Assembly (NCBI RefSeq): GCF_003664185.1
Contig: NZ_RCCS01000004.1
Span: 558,001-622,000, forward strand
Reading direction: 5' to 3'
Source of the DNA: Tenacibaculum discolor
Lineage (GTDB): Bacteria > Bacteroidota > Bacteroidia > Flavobacteriales > Flavobacteriaceae
Length of the DNA stretch: 64,000 nt
Part shown: positions 43,030-51,892 of the stretch, one piece after another
Layout of the letters: the number at the start of each line of letters is the position of its first letter
Numbering within the stretch: the stretch's first letter is position 1
The notes under the pieces: generated by a model
Databases searched by the model: none
What the model was told of the DNA's origin: nothing
What the model saw: only the letters and a program-made list of their open reading frames with translations
Made by a program: the position numbers and the translations under genes

Positions 43030-44421
43030 TTATATTTCTTGTCTTAACTTTTCTAAATATTCTTTTTTATCATCCCTGTAAAAGAGATTCATTGTCTCAA
43101 AAGGAATAATTTTATTGTCTTTATCTACTATGTGTACACATGATTTTTTTACCGCTCGTACATCAAAATTATAAGCATCAATAAACTGCATGATTATAAC
43201 TCTAAATAAATTATCGTACCCTAACTCTGGTGCATCAATATTTGGTAAACAACACATAATAGATTTTAAATTTTCTTCAGCCACTTCAACAGAATTCCCT
43301 GTACTAAATAAGTCTATCATTTTTCCATGCAAGGCTTCATCTTGCTCGTAAATAATCGTGTTTTTACTATTATCTAATAAGTCATTTGGATTAATATAGC
43401 GTGTTAACGGAAACACTTCTCCTCCCAACTTAAGAGCATACCCCATTACCAAAGCATCAGGGTTACAAGGTACTGGAATTAAATCGTCAGTATTAAAAAC
43501 ATCAGTTTGTTCCATGATTTTTCTTCTGACTTCTGTAAGCGTCATTCTATCTGTTTCTGGATTAAAACTTTCTAATCTTCCCGCTATTTGTGTTGGTTGG
43601 AAAGTAACACCACGAACACATTTTTGTTGTAAAGCATAATCAATTACTTTACCTATTTCATGGTCATTTAGTCCTTTTTGAAGAGTAACTACCAAAGTTG
43701 TTGATAGATTTAACTTATTCAAGTTTTCGAGCGCTTGTTTACGAATTTCATTCAAATCTGCTCCTCTCAACTCTCTCAATACACTATCTTCAAAAGAATC
43801 GAACTGTAAATATACTTCAAAATCTGGCGTATACGTTTTCAAACGTTCTGCAAAAGCAAGATCTTTAGCTATTTTTATTCCGTTTGTATTTAACATTAAA
43901 TGCCTAATTGGAAGCGATTTTGCGTAATCTAAAATTTCCCAAAACTGTGGATGTATAGTTGGTTCTCCTCCGCTAATTTGTACCACATCTGGTTCTTTCT
44001 CATTTTTCACCACAGCATCTAACATCGCTTTTACTTCTTCTAAAGTTCGATGGCGTCCATAAGTAGGTGATGAGCCAGCGTAACAGGTAGGGCAAGTTAA
44101 GTTACACCTGTCCGTAACCTCAACAACAGTCAAGCACGAATGTTGTTCATGATCTGGACACAAACCACAATCGTAAGGACACCCATAATCTGTTTTTGTG
44201 TTAAACGTATAGGGCATCTCACTAGGTTTATTGTAATTTCTGATATTTTTATAATATTCAATATCATCTGCTATTAACACTTTTGAATTCCCATGTTCTC
44301 TACAACGTTTAAGCATATAAACTTTGTCATCTTCAAAAACAATTTTGGCATCTACTCTTTTTAAACATTCAGGACACAAGCTCAGTGTAAAATCATAGTA
44401 GTTATATTTTCTTTCTGGCAT
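43030..44421 (-). CDS. Radical SAM protein, tetraether-lipid synthase (Tes)-like
   Basis: A 463-aa iron-sulfur enzyme. The radical SAM motif C-x3-C-x2-C is C106/C110/C113 (DRCNLTCPTC), with GGEPT at 151-155 for SAM. Upstream are a rubredoxin-like site (CPEC at 16-19, CREH at 40-43) and an additional cluster site (C81, C85, C88, C96 in CPYDCGLC...C). CC and further Cys occur near the C-terminus. This arrangement (radical SAM, extra Fe-S, rubredoxin-like) is that of archaeal Tes, which couples lipid tails carbon-to-carbon. The bacterial substrate is unknown. It overlaps the Lgt-like gene by 20 nt. Confidence 0.85.
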   Translation of the reverse strand: MPERKYNYYDFTLSLCPECLKRVDAKIVFEDDKVYMLKRCREHGNSKVLIADDIEYYKNIRNYNKPSEMPYTFNTKTDYGCPYDCGLCPDHEQHSCLTVVEVTDRCNLTCPTCYAGSSPTYGRHRTLEEVKAMLDAVVKNEKEPDVVQISGGEPTIHPQFWEILDYAKSLPIRHLMLNTNGIKIAKDLAFAERLKTYTPDFEVYLQFDSFEDSVLRELRGADLNEIRKQALENLNKLNLSTTLVVTLQKGLNDHEIGKVIDYALQQKCVRGVTFQPTQIAGRLESFNPETDRMTLTEVRRKIMEQTDVFNTDDLIPVPCNPDALVMGYALKLGGEVFPLTRYINPNDLLDNSKNTIIYEQDEALHGKMIDLFSTGNSVEVAEENLKSIMCCLPNIDAPELGYDNLFRVIIMQFIDAYNFDVRAVKKSCVHIVDKDNKIIPFETMNLFYRDDKKEYLEKLRQEI

Positions 44422-45154
44422 TTTTTATTTTTTGAATTATAAATCTCGTGTAATATACATAACAAACTATACATAGTATTTGAATAGTACTTAACCCTAA
44501 CACAAAAAAGGTATTCGGTTTTAAAAACTCTATACAAAAGCGAAAACCAAAGTATGCCAACATAAAAAACTTAAAAAGTTCTCCTGATTGTAAAGTATGA
44601 CGTTCTTGTATGATTTTTAAGCAAAAAAACACCCCTATTAAAAACACCAACTCATATAATGCAACTGGATGTCTTAACACTCCATCACCTAAATCCATAC
44701 CTAAAAAAGAAGTAGTTTCAATTCCATAGGTAAACTCATTTGTTCCTGAAAGAAAACACCCTATTCTCCCTATAAAAATTCCAGCAATTATAGGAAACAC
44801 AAACAAATCACCAGATGATTTTGTTTCTCCTATTATTTTTTTTGCTAATTCTACCCCTATTAAACCGCCAAATAAGCCTCCCATAATAGTTTTTACATTT
44901 AATAATTGAATGACGTTTTTTGCTGAAAAAGTTACTAAAGGATTTTCTAATACTCCAACTAATCGAGAACCAATAAAAGCTCCTACAGCAGCTCCTAAAA
45001 TAATTGACAATCTGTTATTAGAAGAAATATAATCTTTCCTTTTCTTACGTAAGAAAACATAATAACGAAAAGCTAAAAAGAATGCTAAATATTCTAAAAT
45101 AAGATGAATATTAACCGTGTAACCGAACAAAATGGGCTCAAAAGGCAGTTTCAA
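44402..45154 (-). CDS. Prolipoprotein diacylglyceryl transferase-like membrane protein
   Basis: A 250-aa protein with about seven TM helices and the Lgt frame: GRIGCFLSG (129-137), HPVALYE (162-168) and FRFCIEFLKP (204-213). Of the residues essential in E. coli Lgt, the Arg of GRIG and the Arg of RFxxEF are kept, but the Asn after GRIG is Cys and the essential His of the HGG motif is Phe (GLFGGLIG). So normal lipoprotein transfer is doubtful and the enzyme has probably changed substrate. It overlaps the Tes-like radical SAM gene, suggesting a joint lipid reaction. Confidence 0.85.
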   Translation of the reverse strand: MKLPFEPILFGYTVNIHLILEYLAFFLAFRYYVFLRKKRKDYISSNNRLSIILGAAVGAFIGSRLVGVLENPLVTFSAKNVIQLLNVKTIMGGLFGGLIGVELAKKIIGETKSSGDLFVFPIIAGIFIGRIGCFLSGTNEFTYGIETTSFLGMDLGDGVLRHPVALYELVFLIGVFFCLKIIQERHTLQSGELFKFFMLAYFGFRFCIEFLKPNTFFVLGLSTIQILCIVCYVYYTRFIIQKIKNARKKI

Positions 45155-45207
45155 TAAAAAAGTTTGTGAGTTAAAAGGCGAAATATACGTAATTACTCAA
45201 AAAAAAG

Positions 45208-45215
45208 TAACTTTG
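45208..45215 (+). promoter_or_regulatory. -7 element of dus, probably leaderless
   Basis: TAACTTTG, then CAGC and the ATG at 45220. Since transcription in this group starts about 4-7 nt after the G, the mRNA probably begins at or next to the A of ATG. Confidence 0.5.
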
Positions 45216-45219
45216 CAGC

Positions 45220-46221
45220 ATGGTAAAAATAGGTAACATAGAACTTCCTGATTTTCCGCTATTGTTAGCGCCAATGGAAGATGTGAGTGATCCACCGTTT
45301 AGAGCTTTATGTAAAGAAAACGGTGCTGATGTAGTGTATACTGAATTTATTTCTTCGGAAGGATTAATTCGCGATGCAGCTAAAAGCGTAATGAAATTAG
45401 ATATCTACGAAAAAGAACGCCCTGTTGGGATTCAAATTTTTGGTGCTAATCTAGACTCGATGTTGCGTTCTGTAGAGATTGTTGAAAAAACGAATCCGGA
45501 TATTATTGATATTAATTTTGGCTGTCCTGTTAAGAAAGTAGTTTCTAAAGGTGCTGGAGCTGGAATTTTAAAAGATATTGATTTGATGGTTTCTCTTACT
45601 GAGGCCATGGTTAAACACACAAACTTACCTATTACCGTAAAAACTCGTTTAGGTTGGGATCATGATTCTATTAGAATAATTGAAGTTGCCGAACGTTTGC
45701 AAGATGTGGGATGTAAAGCTATCTCTATCCATGGACGTACACGTGCTCAAATGTATAAAGGTAATGCTGACTGGGCTCCTATTGCTGAAGTGAAAAATAA
45801 CCCTAGAATGCATATTCCTGTATTTGGAAATGGTGATGTTGATTCTCCTGAAAAAGCTATGGAAATGCGTGACAAATATGGACTAGATGGTTGTATGATT
45901 GGTCGTGCTTCTATTGGATACCCTTGGTTTTTTAATGAAGTGAAACATTATTTTAAAACTGGTAAACATTTATCTAAACCAACTATTTCTGAACGTGTTG
46001 ATATGGCACGACGTCATTTAGAAATGGCTATAGATTGGAAAGGTGAACATTTAGGTGTTGTAGAAACAAGAAGACACTACACAAACTATTTTAAGGGAAT
46101 TCCACATTTTAAAGAACACAGAATGAAAATGGTTACTTCTGATGATCCTAAAGATGTTTTTGCTGCGTTTGACGAGGTACAAACTAAATTTGGAAATGCA
46201 ACGATTCCTGAAATAGGGTAG
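45220..46221 (+). CDS. dusB: tRNA-dihydrouridine synthase
   Basis: A 333-aa FMN enzyme that reduces uridines in the tRNA D-loop. LLLAPMEDVSDPPFRALC at the N-terminus, NFGCPVKKVVSKGAGAGIL with the catalytic Cys, TVKTRLGWDHDS and ISIHGRTRAQMYKGNADW are diagnostic of the Dus family. GCMIGRASIGYPWFFNEV binds FMN phosphate. The DusB subtype is the common one in Bacteroidota, but the symbol is a subtype guess. It ends 10 nt from the convergent permease gene. Confidence 0.92.
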   Translation: MVKIGNIELPDFPLLLAPMEDVSDPPFRALCKENGADVVYTEFISSEGLIRDAAKSVMKLDIYEKERPVGIQIFGANLDSMLRSVEIVEKTNPDIIDINFGCPVKKVVSKGAGAGILKDIDLMVSLTEAMVKHTNLPITVKTRLGWDHDSIRIIEVAERLQDVGCKAISIHGRTRAQMYKGNADWAPIAEVKNNPRMHIPVFGNGDVDSPEKAMEMRDKYGLDGCMIGRASIGYPWFFNEVKHYFKTGKHLSKPTISERVDMARRHLEMAIDWKGEHLGVVETRRHYTNYFKGIPHFKEHRMKMVTSDDPKDVFAAFDEVQTKFGNATIPEIG

Positions 46222-46230
46222 GTTAACGTT

Positions 46231-47433
46231 TTATCGTTCAATAAAACTTTTTGAAATTCTAGAACTTGCAATTTTTGCTGCTAAATATCCTAAAGCTGAA
46301 ATTGTAACAACTACTACTAGTAGGTTTAACCACTTAAATTCTACTGGGTATGCTAAATTTTGTGTAATCATTAACAACTCAAAGCGTTGTTGCAATAATA
46401 CTAGAATTACACCTAAAACAATTCCTATCCCCATTCCCACGAGTGTTAACAAGAAACCTTGTAATACAAATATCTTTTTTATATCCTCTACACTACTTCC
46501 TAAGTTAAAGAGAGTTTTTAGATTTTGACGTTTATCAATAATCATCATGATAATTGACCCTATCACATTAAACAAAGCAATAGCTACAATTAACGTAAAA
46601 ATTAAATATGAGATAAAGTTTTCAGTATTTATCACCTTATAATACAGCGTATTTAACTGTGTACGTGTTTGTACCTTTAACTTACCCCCTAAAATGCTTT
46701 GTAAATCCTCTTGGAATGCATCGAGATTTACACCTTCTTTTAAGCGTAACTCAACTCCTGTTATTTGGTTATTATCGTAACCTAATAACTCTTGTGCAAG
46801 TGATGCCTCAGTAAATACATATTTATTCTGAAATTCTTCTGATCCTGTATACACACCCACTATTTGTGTTGAAACCGATCGAAAAGCGTTATTTGCATTG
46901 ATAAATCCTTTTCCTGGTTTTGGCACTAAAATTTGAAGTGCTTCACCAAAATTAAAAACCCCCAACGATAGTTTATAAGATATTCCGTATCCTACTACTG
47001 CTGTATTTTTATATTCTTCATCAATCCAAGTACCTACTGTTAGCAAAGAATCTGTCGGAATAATTTTTGAGTAATTTGAATCAACTCCTTTAATTTGGGC
47101 AATATGCTCTTTATCTTTATACTTTAAAAAAACACGTTCTTCTACTACTTTTGAAGCAGCCTCTATCTCTTCATTTTGTTGTAAAACATTATCTAATTTT
47201 TGTGAATATTGAAAAGATTTTCCTTTTGAAGCCGTAATTTTTATATCTGGATCTGATGCATTAAGTAATGAATCACTAAAAGTCTTTAACCCAGAAAAAC
47301 CAGACAATACAACAAACAAAGCCAAGGTACCTACCACAACACCAAAAACAGCTATTGCTGTAATAATATTAATTGCATTGGTACTCGTTTTAGAAAACAA
47401 GTATCGTTTAGCTATGTATAAAGAAAAGTTCAA
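46231..47433 (-). CDS. FtsX-like ABC permease (LolC/LolE-type)
   Basis: A 400-aa permease. One N-terminal TM helix (NIITAIAVFGVVVGTLALFVVLSGF) precedes a large periplasmic domain (about 45-260), then three TM helices near 270-390 (SYLIFTLIVAIALFNVIGSIIM). LFNLGSSVEDIKKIFVLQGF is the usual coupling motif. It probably works with an ATPase encoded elsewhere to release outer-membrane lipoproteins. It follows rbfA in the same direction, a common order in this group. Confidence 0.87.
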   Translation of the reverse strand: MNFSLYIAKRYLFSKTSTNAINIITAIAVFGVVVGTLALFVVLSGFSGLKTFSDSLLNASDPDIKITASKGKSFQYSQKLDNVLQQNEEIEAASKVVEERVFLKYKDKEHIAQIKGVDSNYSKIIPTDSLLTVGTWIDEEYKNTAVVGYGISYKLSLGVFNFGEALQILVPKPGKGFINANNAFRSVSTQIVGVYTGSEEFQNKYVFTEASLAQELLGYDNNQITGVELRLKEGVNLDAFQEDLQSILGGKLKVQTRTQLNTLYYKVINTENFISYLIFTLIVAIALFNVIGSIIMMIIDKRQNLKTLFNLGSSVEDIKKIFVLQGFLLTLVGMGIGIVLGVILVLLQQRFELLMITQNLAYPVEFKWLNLLVVVVTISALGYLAAKIASSRISKSFIER

Positions 47434-47471
47434 GCATTAATAAATTTAGCTAGCCAATGTAACAAAAATTA

Positions 47472-47867
47472 TTAACGTTTTTGACGACGAGGCAAAACAT
47501 CTGGATTTTTTATTGGGTCGACATCTTTTCCTTTTAAAGACTTATCAATCTCTTCAATATAATCCAAACTATCATCTCCAAAGAACAACAATTCTGGCAT
47601 TCTTCGTAATTGATTTTTTGTTCGTTGTGCTAATTCATGGCGAATTAAAGGTGTATTAGATTTTACTCCTTCAATAATTTCGTCTCTTTTTTCTGAAGGG
47701 AAAACACTTAAGTATACTTTTGCCACTCCCAAGTCGGCAGTAACCGAAACTTTAGAAACCGATATAATCACTCCCTTCATTCCATCTTGAGCAGCACGTT
47801 GTAAAACGTCTACTAAATCCTGTTGCAACACTCCTGCTATTTTTCGCTGTCTATTTGTTTCTTCCAT
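47472..47867 (-). CDS. rbfA: Ribosome-binding factor A
   Basis: A 131-aa KH-like protein for 16S rRNA processing. RQRKIAGVLQQDLVDVL at the start, VSVTADLGVAKVYLSVF and LRRMPELLFFGDDSLDY are the family blocks. The ATG at 47867 lies 5 nt after a TAAATTTG element, so translation may be leaderless. Confidence 0.95.
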   Translation of the reverse strand: MEETNRQRKIAGVLQQDLVDVLQRAAQDGMKGVIISVSKVSVTADLGVAKVYLSVFPSEKRDEIIEGVKSNTPLIRHELAQRTKNQLRRMPELLFFGDDSLDYIEEIDKSLKGKDVDPIKNPDVLPRRQKR

Positions 47868-47871
47868 GTTG

Positions 47872-47879
47872 CAAATTTA
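47872..47879 (-). promoter_or_regulatory. -7 element of rbfA, probably leaderless
   Basis: TAAATTTG then CAAC and ATGG. The layout is the same as upstream of dus (TTTGCAGCATGG versus TTTGCAACATGG). Confidence 0.5.
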
Positions 47880-47888
47880 AGCATAAAA

Positions 47889-48533
47889 TTACGGAGTGTA
47901 AATTTTATTTTTTATCGCATACATAACTAAGCCTACTCTATTTCTTACATTTAACTTTGTAAATAGACTATCTCGATAACCATCTATCGTTTTTGGGCTT
48001 AAAAACATTTTTTCGGCTATTTCTTTATACGTTAATTCCGAGCATGCAAGTTTCATAAAAGTTATTTCATTGTCTTTAAATGCCAAGTTGTTTCTTGAGT
48101 TTTTTCCTGAAACGGAATCTAACAATAATGTAGTAACATTTTTTGTATGATAAAATCCGTTATCCATCATTTCTAACAACGCTTTCTCTAGGATTTCTTT
48201 TTTGGTATCTTTTAGCAAGTACCCTACAGCACCAGCTTTTAACATTTTTAAAATAGTACCATCAGCGTCTTCTACTGACAACGCCATAACATGAACTTGT
48301 GGGTAGTTATTCACTATCCACTCTGTAGTCTCAATACCGTTCATCACTGGCATATTTACATCTACTAAAACTAAATCTGGTATGTTTTTAGGCGATGCTA
48401 AAAACTTTTCTTCGACTTCTTTACCATTTTTGCAAGTGTAAAGCACTTTAAATTTATCAAAAGTGTTTACCATACCTTCGATAGCTTGTGATAATAACGT
48501 ATGATCATCTACAACAACAACTGAGTATTTCAT
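47889..48533 (-). CDS. NarL/LuxR-type response regulator
   Basis: A 214-aa regulator. The receiver domain contains VVVDDHTLL, phosphoacceptor Asp in DLVLVDVNMPVMNG, and the Lys in YLLKDTKKE. The C-terminal HTH is LTYKEIAEKMFLSPKTIDGYRDSLFTKLNV, typical of LuxR domains. It works with the kinase encoded 53 nt upstream. Target genes unknown. Confidence 0.93.
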   Translation of the reverse strand: MKYSVVVVDDHTLLSQAIEGMVNTFDKFKVLYTCKNGKEVEEKFLASPKNIPDLVLVDVNMPVMNGIETTEWIVNNYPQVHVMALSVEDADGTILKMLKAGAVGYLLKDTKKEILEKALLEMMDNGFYHTKNVTTLLLDSVSGKNSRNNLAFKDNEITFMKLACSELTYKEIAEKMFLSPKTIDGYRDSLFTKLNVRNRVGLVMYAIKNKIYTP

Positions 48534-48586
48534 AATTTTGTGGGTTATATTGGTTATTAGTTGTTGGGGAAATACACTAAGGTTCT

Positions 48587-49336
48587 TTAAATATAGTAAT
48601 TTATTATTAAACTTGTGCCTTTTTGAGACTCTGACATAAACTTAGTCTCTGCGTTAATTAGTTTAGCTCTTGCTTTTATATTTTGTAGTCCTAAACCTTT
48701 TAACCTGGCTCTTTCCATATCAAAACCTACCCCATTATCTTGAGCTTTTACCTCTATTGAATCTTCTTTATAACTTAAAAACACTTCCAATTTAGATGCT
48801 TTAGAGTGCTTTATCGTGTTAGAAAAAAACTCTTGAAGAATTCTAAAAATAATTATTCCATGTTTTTGATTTATCTCTTGTTCTTCTCCTGCAATTGTTA
48901 ATTTAGCATCAATATAGTTTAGCCTATTAAATCGCTCAATTTCTAAGTTTAATGCTTCTTTTAATTTTATATTATTAATAAAATCTGGATTAATAATTTT
49001 TGATAACGCTCTTACTTCCGTTAAGCTTTTTGCTATAATTTCAGAAATTTCTTCCATACTTTCAGGAGAAGCATGTTGTAGCTGTATTTTAGCTAAAGTT
49101 AGGAGTTGCCCTATATTATCGTGCAACTCCCAACTAATATTTCTTAAAGTCTCTTCTCTTATTTCTATTTGAGTCTCAGCAATTTCACGTTCGTAACGTT
49201 TTTTATTTTTATCTCGCTCTTGCAACAATTTATTCTTACGGCGTTGAAACACCATAAAAAGAACCACTAAAAAAACTACAATAAATGTAACAACTATAGT
49301 AGATATTATTAATATTTCACCTCCTTCTTGCTGCAT
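48587..49336 (-). CDS. Sensor histidine kinase, HisKA_3 type
   Basis: A 249-aa kinase with one N-terminal TM helix (IISTIVVTFIVVFLVVLFMVF) and a basic coiled region. The HisKA_3 phosphoacceptor is ISWELHDNIGQLLTLAKIQL, followed by the ATP-binding domain with N-box FSNTIKHSKA and G-box AQDNGVGFD and GLGLQNIKARA. It has no sensor domain of its own. Its start lies 28 nt inside the multi-TM gene upstream, which could provide the sensing part. Confidence 0.9.
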   Translation of the reverse strand: MQQEGGEILIISTIVVTFIVVFLVVLFMVFQRRKNKLLQERDKNKKRYEREIAETQIEIREETLRNISWELHDNIGQLLTLAKIQLQHASPESMEEISEIIAKSLTEVRALSKIINPDFINNIKLKEALNLEIERFNRLNYIDAKLTIAGEEQEINQKHGIIIFRILQEFFSNTIKHSKASKLEVFLSYKEDSIEVKAQDNGVGFDMERARLKGLGLQNIKARAKLINAETKFMSESQKGTSLIINYYI

Positions 49337-49929
49337 ATTAAACCATAAACAATTATCAAATTCATTAAAATAATTAATATATTTAAAATAAAAAACAACC
49401 CTCTTGTTTTCATATAATTTAGCATACTAAAAAAAGGAATAGAAGGTAAATAAAAGACTAAGAACCCTACTGAAACCCAAAATGGTAATAATTTTTTATA
49501 ATTTAAGATTCTATCAGATAACAACAACTCTCTAAGGTAAAAGAAAATACTAATCGCTGTGTTTATTGCCCCGAATATAAAAACATACATCAACCATGAT
49601 GAATTATACATAACGAAAACCCAACAAATATTAAACAAAATTAATAATCCTTTCATGACATTAAGTAAAATAGTATCTCTAATCAACATAAAATAAAGAA
49701 ATGCTATTAGATTAAAATTTATTATTACGTATATATAATGACAATAAAAGCTAGATTTACCTATATACAAATAATAATATCCTATTCCCTCTACCAACAA
49801 AGAAGTGACTTGTATAAACAATAATAGAAGAATAAACTTTCTATTATACCTCTTAAAGTACAAGAAATTTACTATAGCAGCAATAGTCTGTATCAATAAT
49901 TGAAGCTTAATAAATGTTAAATCTGACAT
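49309..49929 (-). CDS. Multi-TM protein coupled to the sensor kinase
   Basis: A 206-aa protein with about six or seven hydrophobic segments rich in Phe, Leu, Ile and Tyr, and little outside the membrane. It does not match a family I know. The kinase gene starts inside its 3' end and the two share an operon with the response regulator. A sensor role in trans is inferred from this. Confidence 0.75.
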   Translation of the reverse strand: MSDLTFIKLQLLIQTIAAIVNFLYFKRYNRKFILLLLFIQVTSLLVEGIGYYYLYIGKSSFYCHYIYVIINFNLIAFLYFMLIRDTILLNVMKGLLILFNICWVFVMYNSSWLMYVFIFGAINTAISIFFYLRELLLSDRILNYKKLLPFWVSVGFLVFYLPSIPFFSMLNYMKTRGLFFILNILIILMNLIIVYGLICSKKEVKY

Positions 49930-49948
49930 TAAATATTTAATATTTCTA

Positions 49949-50644
49949 TTAACGATATGGAGGAGAATAAGTACCTAAATTTCCAGCTCCGCTCAATAAT
50001 TCATCATCTAAAGAAGTTATAAACATAAACCCTGCTTTATTTTCTCTCACAGTTTTGATTCTATAGTTATAATCATCTCTTTTCCCTTTTTCAAACTCTT
50101 CTCTCGTATTATATATCCATTTATATCCATGCTTTGCCAGCATTTCTTTAAACGTTACTAATTTTCCATGTTTTGCTGATTGTACAGGATCAAAAGCTAT
50201 TTGTTCCCCATCAATTGTAGTCGTAGGTATATAAATTAAACTACTGTAGCTTTTACCAGTATCGTTATGATTCTCTTTAGCTGTAGATATAAAGCTGATT
50301 CCTGTTATTTTTATTTTTGCTTTCTTACTAAGGTTTTCTACATGCCCCAAATACTTTTTAAATTGCACAAAGTCAAATGTATTAATACGTGTATCTTCAT
50401 ATCCTAAAGCTTCTTCTAGTGGTGCAATTCTTGTTCTATCATAACTTGATAGCATTTGAATGACTTCCTTATAGTTTAGCATTTCTTTTGTTCTTCCTTC
50501 ATCAGAGTAACAAAAAGTACCTTCTGGCACTTGAGACTGCCAATCGTCACAGTCACATTTATTGCCATTGATCTTATCACATGAAATAGCAAAAGTCATT
50601 ACAAGAGTTAACAATAATAATTTAAGTTGGTTAGTGTTTTTCAT
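49949..50644 (-). CDS. Putative lipoprotein, unknown function
   Basis: A 231-aa protein with lipobox TFAISC and mature start CDKINGNKCDCDDW, a Cys-rich beginning (C-D-C). The rest mixes helices and strands (ISFISTAKENHNDTGKSYSSLIYIPTTT). No known domain. It lies 19 nt upstream of the multi-TM sensor gene in the same direction, so it could be the first gene of the sensory operon and possibly a ligand-binding partner (inference). Confidence 0.72.
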   Translation of the reverse strand: MKNTNQLKLLLLTLVMTFAISCDKINGNKCDCDDWQSQVPEGTFCYSDEGRTKEMLNYKEVIQMLSSYDRTRIAPLEEALGYEDTRINTFDFVQFKKYLGHVENLSKKAKIKITGISFISTAKENHNDTGKSYSSLIYIPTTTIDGEQIAFDPVQSAKHGKLVTFKEMLAKHGYKWIYNTREEFEKGKRDDYNYRIKTVRENKAGFMFITSLDDELLSGAGNLGTYSPPYR

Positions 50645-51239
50645 AATAAAATTGATTTTTTGATTTTCTAAATATAACGGCTTATTTCTTAATAAAAAAA
50701 ACGGAATTACTCAGAAACCCTTTAAAACCTGAGTTATCAAATGGTTACTTAACCTTCCACAACCCACAAACAGGAAAAACCCCTAAGCCATACAAATGTT
50801 TTAACTCTTGTTTTTTCATGGCATATACTCTTGTTTTTTTCTTGTAAAAAAAGTTAAACATCCTTTCTACACTAATTTTACTACAGAAAAAGATTTTTTA
50901 CTTGGAATATTAAAAAAGTGTTCTTAAAACCTTTACTCGTAATTTTCAAAAACACATAAACAATCTGTAATAAAAATTATAGAGAAGTGATTTTTATTAA
51001 ATTTTTCATAGCATTTCAAGTCTACTAATAATAACTATACAAAACAAAAACTTTTATTCCCTAAAATATACAGGAGAAAAATCTCCTTTAAAACCTAGGG
51101 CTATCACAACACTTTTACAGTTCTACTCCTCTAAACTGTACTCTCTATTTCATTCAACTTTGCCTTCAATTATTTCGAAATACTAGGCGAACACCGAAAA
51201 GCCTCATAATAAACAGAGTAGGTACACAAAATAAAAAAT
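50645..51239. other. 595-bp gene-free region upstream of the DUF2589 unit
   Basis: No convincing open frame in either strand. The stretch is very AT-rich. It holds a 13-bp direct repeat actcttgtttttt at 50804-50816 and 50827-50839 (23 bp apart), a small hairpin aggaga/tctcct at 51072-51087 and CAACTTTG near 51157, one mismatch from TAnnTTTG and about 80 nt before the DUF2589 ATG. It could carry a long leader, operators or a small RNA. This is the only gap over 300 bp in the window. Confidence 0.6.
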
Positions 51240-51833
51240 ATGCCAAATTTAGTTCCAGAATTAAACAGTTTAGACTTCAACGTATATGTTGGAGGACCTT
51301 TACAAGCTGCAATACAAGCACAAACAGCAGCTTCAATGGCCACTGTAAATTTTATTAAAGAAGTAGGTTTTGAAAAAGACAATAACCCTGCTAATCCAGA
51401 TTCATTACGTTATGTTGATTTTCAATATGAAAAATCAGTACCTAACCCTGATTACGATCCAAATGAAGCCATTGGTCCTGACAATCTAAAATTCATAAAA
51501 AGCGAAATTGAAATCAAAGTACCATTTTTAACAATGCTTACCATTCCATCAATTCGTATTGATGAAGTAAACATTGATTTTAATGCTCGTTTAAGTTCTA
51601 CTGAAACAAGAAATGTATCTTCTGAGTTTGCAGCTAGTGCTGAATTAGGAATCAATTACAAAATCGTAAACTTTAAAGCTTCTGCATCTTACAAAAGAAA
51701 CACATCTCAAGGCGTTAAGGTTGATAAAACATATAATCTTGGGGTAAAAGTTCGTGCCGTAAACGACGAATTACCTGAAGGGTTAAGTAGAATTTTAAAT
51801 ATGCTAGAGGACAGTATTGCTGCTGTAGCTTAA
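51240..51833 (+). CDS. DUF2589 domain-containing protein
   Basis: A 197-aa protein of the uncharacterised DUF2589 family. The N-terminal part LDFNVYVGGPLQAAIQAQTA is an amphipathic Ala-rich helix. Next is IKSEIEIKVPFLTMLTIPSIRIDEVNIDF, a beta-rich core, and a second half (SSEFAASAELGINYKIVNFKASASYK) with alternating strand pattern. No signal peptide, so cytosolic. It is the first of three closely spaced genes. A hairpin with a T-run right after it may make it the most abundant product. Function unknown. Confidence 0.85.
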   Translation: MPNLVPELNSLDFNVYVGGPLQAAIQAQTAASMATVNFIKEVGFEKDNNPANPDSLRYVDFQYEKSVPNPDYDPNEAIGPDNLKFIKSEIEIKVPFLTMLTIPSIRIDEVNIDFNARLSSTETRNVSSEFAASAELGINYKIVNFKASASYKRNTSQGVKVDKTYNLGVKVRAVNDELPEGLSRILNMLEDSIAAVA

Positions 51834-51843
51834 CATTCATAAC

Positions 51844-51879
51844 GAGGTTGTACTGTAACAAACCGTACAACCTCTTTTT
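51844..51879 (+). terminator. Hairpin after the DUF2589 gene
   Basis: Arms gaggttgtac / gtacaacctc with an 11-nt loop and five T. It starts 11 nt after the stop and ends 14 nt before the next ATG. It probably acts as a partial terminator that makes the first gene product more abundant than the next two. Confidence 0.75.
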
Positions 51880-51892
51880 AAAAAATTTTATT

